Of a stretch of DNA of 5,006 bases, positions 1 to 5,006 are shown piece after piece; positions within the stretch are counted from its first letter, which is position 1; each line of letters opens with the position of its first letter. Below the pieces are notes generated by a model. It did no database searches. It was not told the DNA's origin and worked only from the letters and a program-made list of their open reading frames with translations. Position numbers and translations under genes: made by a program. The stretch is taken from assembly GCA_003165095.1 (NCBI GenBank), contig PLSH01000120.1, positions 1-5,006 on the forward strand, given 5' to 3'. The stretch comes from Acidobacteriaceae bacterium. Lineage in GTDB: Bacteria; Acidobacteriota; Terriglobia; Terriglobales; Acidobacteriaceae.

Positions 1-30
1 TCAATGGAGCACCGGGAACGGATATCGAAT

Positions 31-261
31 ATGGAGGCACGACTTTTATACGACAGGAAAGAGGCCGCACGGCAATTGTCCATCAGTGTGCGGTCGGTCG
101 ATTATGCGATTGCAGATAAGAAACTTGACACTCGCCGCAACGGACGCAGGGTGCTCATCACGCACGCCTCATTGGTGAAGTATGCGTCGAGCAATCACTA
201 CGGACCCGTAACGAGTCGCTCTGACGCCGATGCTGTAGCTTCCGGTGACAAGTGTGCATAG
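31..261 (+). CDS. Excisionase-type helix-turn-helix protein (recombination directionality factor candidate)
   Basis: Small basic DNA-binding protein of 76 aa from the ATG at 31. An upstream in-frame ATG at 4 would add nine residues. I prefer 31 because the domain begins at once (LLYDRKEAARQLSISVRSV) and a GGAACGGA stretch lies about 10 nt upstream, but the window edge hides any ribosome binding site for the ATG at 4. The pattern is that of the excisionase/MerR-like HTH family: L-x-x-RKEAA-x-x-L-S-I-S opens the first helix pair, RSVDYAI is the recognition helix, and RRNGRRVLI forms the basic wing. Proteins of this type bind and bend attachment-site DNA and steer an integrase towards excision; some are simple repressors. 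It converges on the integrase gene and overlaps its last 64 bp, which supports a role with that recombinase. The roughly 25-residue C-terminal tail is low in recognisable features. The family call is fairly sure; the Xis role is inferred from context. Confidence 0.72.
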   Translation: MEARLLYDRKEAARQLSISVRSVDYAIADKKLDTRRNGRRVLITHASLVKYASSNHYGPVTSRSDADAVASGDKCA

Positions 262-1232
262 CGTGCAGCCATCGCTATGGTTTTATGACCAGCCAGCACT
301 TGAATTTCTTTCGTGCTCACTCCTGCCATCGCCAACCAAGAGCAGAACGTGTGCCTGTTGTTGTGCCATGTATAGTCGGTAATCTCCGCCTCTGTCAGGG
401 CAGGAGCAAACCACCAGCGGCAATCGGAACTCGGCCCCGGACGTGGGAACACATCATCTCCCCGCTGATGGGCTACACTCGCTTGCTGCTTTTTGAGAGC
501 ATCTAAAGCCACGCTGTTCAACGGCGCATTTCGCGCCGACCCAGTCTTGGTCTTCGTCAAACGAATGACTTTACGCTTGAGGTCTACTTGCTCCCACGTC
601 AACGAGTATTGTTCTCCCCAACGCATCCCTGTATAGACGCTCACGATGAATGCTGGCACCTGCTCTGCGTTGTCACGCTTGATGATGTCCAGAAGCTTCT
701 TGTATTCCTTCCGGCTGAGAAATCTGAGCCGTGCGTTATTCTCCGTACGCATCTGGACCAGCCGAGCCGGGTTGCTCTTGACTTTCCCGTTTCGAAGAGC
801 CTCGCGGAAAACTAGCGAGAATAGAGCGCGGTACCGATTACTCGTTGCGGGCTTTTTTGTGTTATTTGTGAGCCAAGCATCAATTTCTTGCGGAGTGATG
901 CTGTCTGCAACCCTCTCGCCAAAATCCGGGCGGATTCTCTTTAGACGTGAGACTATGTGCTTTTGGTCACGGTGATGCGCTTTACTGTACGTTTCAATGT
1001 CATCGGCAAGCACACCGAATCGAATGCCAGCATTCCGGAGATTGTCCGGCATCTTGACGCCTACACGGCGGTCATTCCGGCGCTTGTTCAGCAGGTCAAT
1101 TGCATCGCCTTTGCGTCCAACCTTCTCACGCCTCAGCTTCCCACTTGCATCGCGGTATCGTATCCACCAGACGTTTGAGCCGGGTTCGCGTTCCCACACG
1201 CCACGTATTGCCTTTGCCTCGTCTTTTCGCAT
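198..1232 (-). CDS. Tyrosine-type site-specific integrase (phage/island integrase)
   Basis: Catalyses integration and excision of the resident element by DNA strand exchange through a 3'-phosphotyrosine intermediate. The 344-aa protein has the three usual parts. Residues about 11-60 form an arm-type DNA-binding domain (GVWEREPGSNVWWIRYRD, then a basic stretch). Residues about 72-155 form the SAM-like core-binding domain. Residues about 170-335 form the catalytic domain. All catalytic positions are visible: R204 in TGMRWGE, K229 (or K227) in the TKTKTG hairpin, H290 and R293 in HNNRH, H316 in LAGH, and nucleophile Y325 in ARYAH. Length is normal and no frame break is seen, so the enzyme is probably active. 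The ATG at 1232 is the first start in frame after the tRNA; no ATG, GTG or TTG precedes it in the near upstream frame. No clear Shine-Dalgarno is visible. The gene points away from the tRNA and ends inside the convergent HTH gene. Confidence 0.96.
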   Translation of the reverse strand: MRKDEAKAIRGVWEREPGSNVWWIRYRDASGKLRREKVGRKGDAIDLLNKRRNDRRVGVKMPDNLRNAGIRFGVLADDIETYSKAHHRDQKHIVSRLKRIRPDFGERVADSITPQEIDAWLTNNTKKPATSNRYRALFSLVFREALRNGKVKSNPARLVQMRTENNARLRFLSRKEYKKLLDIIKRDNAEQVPAFIVSVYTGMRWGEQYSLTWEQVDLKRKVIRLTKTKTGSARNAPLNSVALDALKKQQASVAHQRGDDVFPRPGPSSDCRWWFAPALTEAEITDYTWHNNRHTFCSWLAMAGVSTKEIQVLAGHKTIAMAARYAHLSPEATASASERLVTGP

Positions 1233-1253
1233 CTGGACGCACCAATCGCACGA

Positions 1254-1273
1254 AGTATCACTAATAGTATCAC
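1254..1273. repeat. Tandem 8-bp direct repeat in front of the integrase gene
   Basis: AGTATCAC occurs twice, at 1254-1261 and 1266-1273, separated by TAAT, giving a 12-bp period. The nearer copy ends about 22 bp upstream of the integrase start. Two identical words roughly one helical turn apart between an attachment tRNA and int are what arm-type integrase sites, Xis sites or a repressor operator look like. The role is inferred; no match to a known site is claimed. Confidence 0.45.
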
Positions 1274-1296
1274 CGGCGGTTTTAAAGAGGCGCGGG

Positions 1297-1310
1297 AACT
1301 TAAGTAAGTT
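1297..1310. repeat. Inverted repeat AACTTA-AG-TAAGTT next to the tRNA 3' end
   Basis: AACTTA (1297-1302) and TAAGTT (1305-1310) form a perfect inverted repeat around a 2-bp centre, 10 bp beyond the last base of the tRNA CCA. A centre this short favours a dimer-binding DNA site over an RNA hairpin. It could be a recombinase, Xis or repressor site in the attachment region, or chance; nothing else in the window repeats it. Confidence 0.3.
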
Positions 1311-1320
1311 GTTGATTCTA

Positions 1321-1396
<76 letters not shown>

Positions 1397-1484
1397 GAAT
1401 TGTTCCTAACAAGTCTATTGCGTTTCGCTGCAAGCTCCAGAGTACCGAACACGGGGGAAAGAAGCCACCTTCAAGAGGCTCCGC

Positions 1485-1507
1485 CGTGGCTCAGACCCTG
1501 AGCCGCG
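1485..1507. repeat. Hairpin-forming inverted repeat over the stop codon of the 1491-1640 reading frame
   Basis: GGCTCA (1488-1493) and TGAGCC (1499-1504) are a perfect inverted repeat around the loop GACCC. On the + strand the stem extends to nine pairs with one T·G wobble (1485-1493 with 1499-1507); on the - strand that pair becomes a mismatch. The minus-strand stop TGA (1493-1491) lies in the stem. There is no T-tract on either side, so this is not a standard intrinsic terminator, though it could end or protect a leftward transcript. Confidence 0.45.
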
Positions 1508-1640
1508 CAAATTTGACCATCCCGCAGATCCGCTCCCAATCTTTTTCGGACATGTTGTCGCGCACCTGCTGAATCAAATCAGCGGCGTTCCGCGAATGCC
1601 TCCTACTGCGACCGTCGTCCTTTTTGGCAGGGTCGAATTT
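1491..1640 (-). pseudogene. Coding-like 49-codon frame without a usable start; possible frameshifted small gene
   Basis: Not recognised. The minus-strand frame between TGA codons at 1643-1641 and 1493-1491 reads like a real small protein. A basic/acidic N-terminus (KFDPAKKDDGRSRRHSR) is followed by an amphipathic helix (NAADLIQQVRDNMSEKDW) and a hydrophobic-basic end (ERICGMVKFARLRV). There is no good start: ATG appears only at codon 30, and a strong AGGAGG (1604-1599) sits 21 nt before the first in-frame TTG. At the 5' edge, a TTG (1644-1642) is one base out of frame. Removing one A from the four-A run (1641-1638 on this strand) would join it to give L/M-KFDPAKK. This suggests an indel just after the start of a roughly 50-aa protein, or a sequencing error. 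It may equally be a chance reading frame. Confidence 0.3.
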
Positions 1641-1687
1641 TCAAGCGCACGCGCGGACCCCGATGGCGATGCCCGAGAACGGCATCC

Positions 1688-1942
1688 TCACGACCTTCCG
1701 CCCCCTGCAGAAAGGTACACAATTACCATTCCGATGCCGTGAACAATTAGCCATGGCGAGAATCCGCGATCTTGAAAAATCATGATCAATACGAGAACTC
1801 GTGGCATAAGGACACCTATTGTCGGGGGCACCCAACCATGAAGGTCAAACGGCGGAAGCAAATCGGCAAAGTAGGCAATGATGAGTGAGACCCTCGGAAG
1901 AAACAGAGCAAGGATCAGAAACCACAGAGGAAGGCTATCCAT
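1688..1942 (-). CDS. Small three-helix membrane protein with duplicated PRV motif, unknown function
   Basis: An 84-aa hydrophobic protein. I start it at the ATG at 1942 (MDSLPLWFLI). The frame is open further, to an ATG at 2020, but the extra 26 residues are polar and unlike the rest. An in-frame GTG four codons upstream is another option, and only a weak GAG precedes the ATG at suitable distance. Three membrane segments are evident, at about residues 4-25, 39-57 and 64-78, ending in a glycine-rich tail (GGGRS). The first two segments share a motif: LFLPRVSLIIA around residues 13-23 and VLMPRVLVLIM around 44-54, so P16-R17 and P47-R48 correspond. It resembles short uncharacterised membrane proteins with an LFLPR(I/V) signature that I associate with Acidobacteriota and other soil bacteria; this is recollection, not a search. 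Three hydrophobic spans in one frame argue that it is real. Function is unknown. Confidence 0.6.
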   Translation of the reverse strand: MDSLPLWFLILALFLPRVSLIIAYFADLLPPFDLHGWVPPTIGVLMPRVLVLIMIFQDRGFSPWLIVHGIGMVIVYLSAGGGRS

Positions 1943-1968
1943 TGCAAGGCTCACAAACTGGGAGAGTT

Positions 1969-1998
1969 GTTGTAAGACAGGATACGCCAATTTGCCAA
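1969..1998 (-). promoter_or_regulatory. Possible sigma-70-type promoter of the small membrane protein
   Basis: On the minus strand, TTGGCA (1998-1993) and TACAAC (1974-1969) lie 18 bp apart, about 26 bp before the ATG at 1942. The match to the consensus boxes is fair for -35 and modest for -10. Such pairs arise often by chance, so this rests mainly on its position. Confidence 0.25.
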
Positions 1999-2075
1999 TT
2001 GCGCGACAGGTTCGTGACATTCCGACCGAAGCCGACCGTCACCGATCACTACGGGCCAAATTGTCTGGGAATTAT

Positions 2076-2456
2076 CTAGCGTTGCGCGGTGAGCGTCTCG
2101 TCGGGAACCTTCAACTCGGGCTCCCAGCGGCGTCTGGCCCGCGTATCCACATGCACCGCCCATGGCGGCTTTGTCATCGAAGTGCTCGCGAGCTGGAGCC
2201 TTGGCGGCGTCACGATTTGCTCTCTCCTGGCCGGTAACGAGGCGCTCAACGCTGGTATTGAAGTAGTGGGGAGGACTGGTGGTTTGTCGGGACCCTGGTC
2301 GAAGCAGGATTCGGCTGCGCCGAGCTGCGCCTGGCCGAGCGCGGCCGGTTGCGTCAGGCACGCACAAACGCAGAAGCCGAAGGCCAGCACCGGAAGACTG
2401 AGCCAACCGGGCTGGATTCGGCTGCGGGATCTGGGTCTCTCGAAAATGTACGGCAT
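2076..2456 (-). CDS. Hypothetical small protein with a signal-peptide-like N-terminus
   Basis: Not recognised. From the ATG at 2456 the frame encodes 126 aa. That start has an AGGAG (2471-2467) ten bases upstream; an earlier ATG at 2504 would add 16 polar residues. The N-terminus looks exportable: arginine-rich residues 1-13, a hydrophobic core at about 18-35 (LSLPVLAFGFCVCACL), then QPAALGQA with a plausible signal peptidase I cut after A43. The remainder is rich in proline, alanine and arginine, with no motif I know and two further cysteines at most in the mature part. The competing + strand frame here (2089-2541) is also open but has no domain-like pattern. GC-rich DNA keeps frames open by chance, so existence is uncertain. 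The ribosome binding site plus signal-like start tip me slightly towards a real or formerly real gene, 133 bp upstream of the small membrane protein and in the same orientation. Confidence 0.35.
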   Translation of the reverse strand: MPYIFERPRSRSRIQPGWLSLPVLAFGFCVCACLTQPAALGQAQLGAAESCFDQGPDKPPVLPTTSIPALSASLPARREQIVTPPRLQLASTSMTKPPWAVHVDTRARRRWEPELKVPDETLTAQR

Positions 2457-2571
2457 TGTGGGAACGCTCCTGGGGGATGGCGCGTGCCGGCGTGAAAAGT
2501 CCACGCTCGACTGCTTGCAAGGTACGAGCGGGGCCGAATAGGGTCAATGGGCGGAATCTTACTTCTGGCTG

Positions 2572-2665
2572 AATTCTACCTGATCCGTTAAAGCATTGAT
2601 GTTTATGGAGTAGTAATAGAATTCTAAACCGCCGCGGTAAAGCTTGTGCTATCGTAATTCTACCT
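2572..2665. repeat. Repeated AATTCTA words in the leader of the winged-helix/TPR gene
   Basis: AATTCTA begins at 2572, 2620 and 2656. The first and third copies extend to the identical 10-mer AATTCTACCT (2572-2581 and 2656-2665), and the first and second share GAATTCTA. The spacings are 48 and 36 bp. The region is richer in A and T than the genes beside it. Winged-helix regulators of the OmpR/CadC class usually bind direct repeats, so these could be operator half-sites for the downstream protein or another regulator. That is inference from position only. Confidence 0.35.
2596..2622 (+). promoter_or_regulatory. Weak promoter candidate for the winged-helix/TPR gene
   Basis: TTGATG (2596-2601) and TAGAAT (2617-2622) resemble -35 and -10 boxes, but the 15-bp spacer is shorter than ideal. 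The -10 box overlaps the middle AATTCTA word, so a protein binding there would occlude it. It would leave a leader of about 90 nt before the ATG at 2720. Confidence 0.25.
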
Positions 2666-2719
2666 CGGCGCAGGTTTCGCCGGTTTTCCTGGGGACCCTA
2701 TCGACTTATTCACACGGGC

Positions 2720-4618
2720 ATGGTGACTTCGTCTCCATCGGTAAGAGCAGGTTATCGCTTTGGGCCTTTTGCACTGGACCTCCGCTCCGGAGACCTGGGC
2801 AGAAATGGCCGTGCCATACGTTTGCAGGAAAAGCCGCGCAGCTTATTGCTGGCTCTCGTTGAGCGCCGCGGCGAGCTGGTAACCCGCAAGGAACTGCACG
2901 AGCATCTCTGGCCCAACGACACCTTTGTCGATTTTGAAGACGGGTTGAACGCCGCCATGAGCAAGCTGCGCGATTCCCTCGACGACGATTCCCAGTCGCC
3001 CAGATACATTGAGACGGTGCGTGGGCGTGGCTACCGCTTCGTGGCCAAAGTGGAGGTTGTGGGCGAAACCGCGGAACCCCAGCCGGCTCCGGCAACGCCG
3101 GCCATCCCGGCCGTGCCGCCCGAGGCGTCGCAGCCGGCGCCGATCCCGCCCCGGCAGATTCTCAGTAATACCGCCGCCGCCATTCTGCTGGCCTGCCTTG
3201 CGCTGGCCGGCGCAGCTATTTTCCTGGTCCGCTGGCGCGCCGCTCACTCCCACCCCATCTCCATCGCCGTGCTGCCCTTCGCCAATATGACCGGCGACGC
3301 CACCCGGGGCTACGTTTGCAACGGAATTACGGAGGAGCTGATTGCCCGGCTCGGTCGTCTGGCGCCGGGCCAGTTGCGGGTCATCGCTCCCGCCTCCGCG
3401 CAAACCTACGCCAATTCCAGCAAGACGGCGCAGCAAATCGGCCACGAACTCAACGTGCAGTACCTCATCGAAGGCAGCCTGGAGCAACAGGGCGCAAACA
3501 TTCGCGTGGCCGCGCAACTGGTGCGGGTCGACGATCAGTCGCGGGTGTGGGCAAACGTCTTCGAGGGCGATCTCAGCGACCAGTTCGAGTTTGAGGCCAG
3601 CGTGGCAGACTCGGTCGGCCATGCGCTCTCGCTTCACGTCCCGTCGCTCGCCCATGCCGAATACCGGCCGGGCAAATACGAAGCTCACGATGCTTATCTC
3701 AAAGGGCTCTACTTCTCTTCGCAGCGCACCAAGCTCGGTTTTGAACAAGCCATCGAGAGCTTCAGCAACGCGGTGGCCATCGATCCCAAATACGCCCCGG
3801 CCTACGCCCAGCTTGCCGCCACCTACAACCTCATGGGCCAGTACGGCTGGACCAATCCCGATAATGCGCGCAGCCAGGGATGGGCGGCGGCCAAACAGGC
3901 TCTTTCGCTCGATCCCACGCTGGCTGAGGCACACGCCGCGCTCGCGTTCTCCTATTTTTATTACCAGTGGGACACTCCCAACGCCGAAGCCGAGTTTCGC
4001 AAGGCAATCGCCCTCGAGCCCGATAACGTGGACGCCCATCACTGGTATGGGCAGTTCCTGATGACCGCCGGCCGTTTCCCCGAGGCCGAAGATGAATTGC
4101 AGGCCGCGCTCGATGTCGATCCCCGTTCGCCGATCCTGCGCACCAATCTCGGCTGGCTCTATGAATACGAGAGCCGTTTTCCCCAGGCCATCGCCCAGGT
4201 GCAAACCGTTCTGGCCGAGAATCCCAACTTTCTCGCCGCCCATTACAAGCTCTGGTACATTTACTCCGCAATGGGCGACCAGGCGCATGGGAGCCAGGAG
4301 TTTCAATGGGTGGTGCAGGGCATCGCCGACCCCGCGCATCAGGCGAACATCATGGGCATCTTGCGAAATCAGGGCTATCCGGCCGCGCTGCGGGAATTCG
4401 CCAGCAGCGACGATACGGATTATTTCGGCAGCCAGGTGGATGGCGCGCGCTGCCTGGCCGCCATTGGAGACTCCGCCGGAGCGATCGGCCTGCTCGAACG
4501 CGGCTACCAGGAGCATGAGGGCTGGATGGTCTTTGTGCAGGCGGACCCTGCCTTCGCCGCGCTCCGTTCCGATCCACGCTTCCAGAAGCTGATCGCCGAA
4601 ATTCGCAAAAAGTCCTGA
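2720..4618 (+). CDS. Membrane-anchored winged-helix transcriptional regulator with FlgO/TolB-like domain and TPR repeats
   Basis: A 632-aa one-component regulator of the CadC/ToxR layout. Residues 12-109 are an OmpR-type winged helix: FGPFALDLRSGDL strand entry, LVTRKELHEHLWP helix, recognition helix near 71-90 (DFEDGLNAAMSKLRDSL), and wing YIETVRGRGYRF. A Pro/Ala-rich linker (about 114-146) leads to one membrane helix (152-170) followed by RWR. Residues about 180-306 match the FlgO/TolB-N-like module (IAVLPFANMTGDATRGY, GITEEL, YLIEGSLEQQG, VWANVFEGDL). From about 323 onward there are at least four TPRs, each with the A-x-A-x-AL/DP spacing (for example AVAIDPKYAPAYAQLA and AALDVDPRSPIL). The last residues (QADPAFAALRSDPRF) form the usual end of these proteins. 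DNA binding should be cytoplasmic and the TPR part extracytoplasmic, presumably sensing a protein or cell-envelope signal. The start at 2720 has only a weak ribosome binding site; GTG at 2723 is possible. The target is unknown. Confidence 0.93.
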   Translation: MVTSSPSVRAGYRFGPFALDLRSGDLGRNGRAIRLQEKPRSLLLALVERRGELVTRKELHEHLWPNDTFVDFEDGLNAAMSKLRDSLDDDSQSPRYIETVRGRGYRFVAKVEVVGETAEPQPAPATPAIPAVPPEASQPAPIPPRQILSNTAAAILLACLALAGAAIFLVRWRAAHSHPISIAVLPFANMTGDATRGYVCNGITEELIARLGRLAPGQLRVIAPASAQTYANSSKTAQQIGHELNVQYLIEGSLEQQGANIRVAAQLVRVDDQSRVWANVFEGDLSDQFEFEASVADSVGHALSLHVPSLAHAEYRPGKYEAHDAYLKGLYFSSQRTKLGFEQAIESFSNAVAIDPKYAPAYAQLAATYNLMGQYGWTNPDNARSQGWAAAKQALSLDPTLAEAHAALAFSYFYYQWDTPNAEAEFRKAIALEPDNVDAHHWYGQFLMTAGRFPEAEDELQAALDVDPRSPILRTNLGWLYEYESRFPQAIAQVQTVLAENPNFLAAHYKLWYIYSAMGDQAHGSQEFQWVVQGIADPAHQANIMGILRNQGYPAALREFASSDDTDYFGSQVDGARCLAAIGDSAGAIGLLERGYQEHEGWMVFVQADPAFAALRSDPRFQKLIAEIRKKS

Positions 4619-4638
4619 GACCGGTCTCGTCACAAATG

Positions 4639-4742
4639 CGGGTGCCCCATGCCCCGCCTTTGGGACATGGGAAACCACAACCCTCAACCTCGGGTGTCCC
4701 ACGCTCCCCGCGTCTCTGTTTCCTGGGCTAAGGCGGGATACC
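4639..4742. repeat. Two diverged intergenic repeat units with hairpins, between convergent genes
   Basis: CGGGTGCCCCATGCCCCGC (4639-4657) recurs as CGGGTGTCCCACGCTCCCCGC-like sequence at 4691-4711, 52 bp downstream. The first unit forms a hairpin: CCCATG (4646-4651) with CATGGG (4666-4671), then an internal CCC/GGG stem around a 6-nt loop. The single C·A mismatch on the + strand becomes a T·G pair on the - strand. In the second unit, GGTGTCCC (4693-4700) pairs with GGGATACC (4735-4742) with one G·T. I recall similar GGGTGCCCCAT elements between genes in Acidobacteriota. No T-tract is present, but the position suits a bidirectional terminator or REP-like element. Confidence 0.5.
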
Positions 4743-4753
4743 TCAATCCCCGA

Positions 4754-5006
4754 TCAATGCCCCGGCATCGCCCGTATCTCCGCGGCTACCGCGTCGTGAA
4801 TATACATAACGCTGGTGGGCGCCGTGACGGTCTTCGCATTTTGCTGTCCGGGGGAGTGAATCATCAGCAGCGCCCTTGGATCCCACTCGCCACCGTGCGA
4901 GATGCGCTCGTCCTCCGCGCTCCATCCCGGCAGCGGCCTCCACATTTGCGTGCGCCAGGAGTGATCGCCGTGCACGATCAGCGTGGTCGCCGCCCAGCGC
5001 GGCTGC
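4754..5006 (-). CDS. C-terminal part of a probable alkaline-phosphatase-superfamily hydrolase (partial)
   Basis: The last 83 codons of a gene whose 5' part lies beyond the right edge. The frame is open from 5005 to the TGA at 4756-4754. The visible protein opens with a hydrophobic strand ending in an Asp-His pair (WAATTLIVHGDHSW). This is the signature of the alkaline phosphatase/sulfatase/phosphodiesterase superfamily, in which the Asp and His are metal ligands at the end of a beta strand. Further on come WRPLPGWSAEDE, HGGEWDPRALLMIHSP, and a terminal helix (VMYIHDAVAAEI). A GTG at 4975 inside the strand could be taken as a start, but sensible sequence continues to the window edge, so I treat the gene as truncated. 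Substrate and subfamily cannot be decided from this fragment. It converges on the winged-helix/TPR gene across the repeat-bearing gap. Confidence 0.7.
   Translation of the reverse strand, partial: QPRWAATTLIVHGDHSWRTQMWRPLPGWSAEDERISHGGEWDPRALLMIHSPGQQNAKTVTAPTSVMYIHDAVAAEIRAMPGH

Noticed and set aside
1233..1320. Sigma-70 promoter for the integrase
   Set aside because: GATACT and TTTAAA hexamers occur, but no pair has proper spacing, so I do not place a promoter there.
2089..2541. Plus-strand 150-codon frame
   Set aside because: It lacks a ribosome binding site, signal or domain features and is opposite the signal-peptide-like minus-strand frame. Neither is certain, but this one has less support.
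1951..2547. Minus-strand 198-codon frame
   Set aside because: It overlaps the better-supported 2076-2456 frame and the start region of the small membrane protein. The product is Arg/Ala/Pro-rich with no recognisable fold.
3009..4592. Several plus-strand frames of 70-239 codons inside the winged-helix/TPR gene
   Set aside because: They are alternative frames of the same GC-rich gene, with Arg/Pro/Ser-rich products and no domain pattern.
2843..4702. Minus-strand 619-codon open frame opposite the winged-helix/TPR gene
   Set aside because: It is the mirror of a GC-rich coding region. The + strand frame has clear domains throughout, while the antisense product has none and would run through the intergenic repeats.
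4743..4943. Minus-strand 66-codon frame near the right edge
   Set aside because: It lies in a shifted frame over the phosphatase-like fragment, whose frame carries the GDHSW motif and stays open to the window edge.

Overview
The window most resembles DNA from an Acidobacteriota genome (Terriglobia/Koribacter-like). This is inferred from the large winged-helix/transmembrane/TPR protein on the right, an architecture that is abundant in that phylum, together with a small LPR-motif membrane protein and GGGTGYCCCAYGC-type intergenic repeats. No rRNA or other taxonomic marker is present, so the placement is an inference.

Left part (1-1396): the edge of an integrated genetic element. A small excisionase-type HTH protein (31-261, +) converges on, and overlaps by 64 bp, a complete tyrosine recombinase gene (198-1232, -) with all catalytic residues. 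About 90 bp further right lies an intact tRNA gene with anticodon CAT, most like the minor isoleucine tRNA (1321-1396, -). The tRNA and integrase genes read in the same direction, with the integrase downstream of the tRNA 3' end. This is the classic layout of an island inserted into a tRNA 3' end, with the element extending leftwards out of the window. The 88-bp int/tRNA gap holds a tandem direct repeat and an inverted repeat that are candidate Int, Xis or repressor sites.

Middle part (1397-2719): sparse, poorly conserved-looking DNA beside the insertion point. It contains a coding-like 49-codon minus-strand reading frame without a usable start (possibly frameshifted), a convincing 84-aa three-helix membrane protein (1688-1942, -), a weaker candidate secreted protein (2076-2456, -), and an AT-richer leader with repeated AATTCTA words in front of the next gene.

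Right part (2720-5006): a 632-aa membrane-anchored regulator (+) with a cytoplasmic OmpR/CadC-type winged helix, one transmembrane helix, a FlgO/TolB-N-like domain and C-terminal TPRs. It converges on the 3' end of a truncated gene (4754-5006, -) that looks like an alkaline-phosphatase-superfamily hydrolase. The 135-bp gap between these convergent genes contains two related repeat units with hairpin potential.

No CRISPR array, complete operon or obvious defence system is visible. The integrase and its partner form the only clear multi-gene functional unit. The regulator appears to be monocistronic, with no recognisable target beside it.
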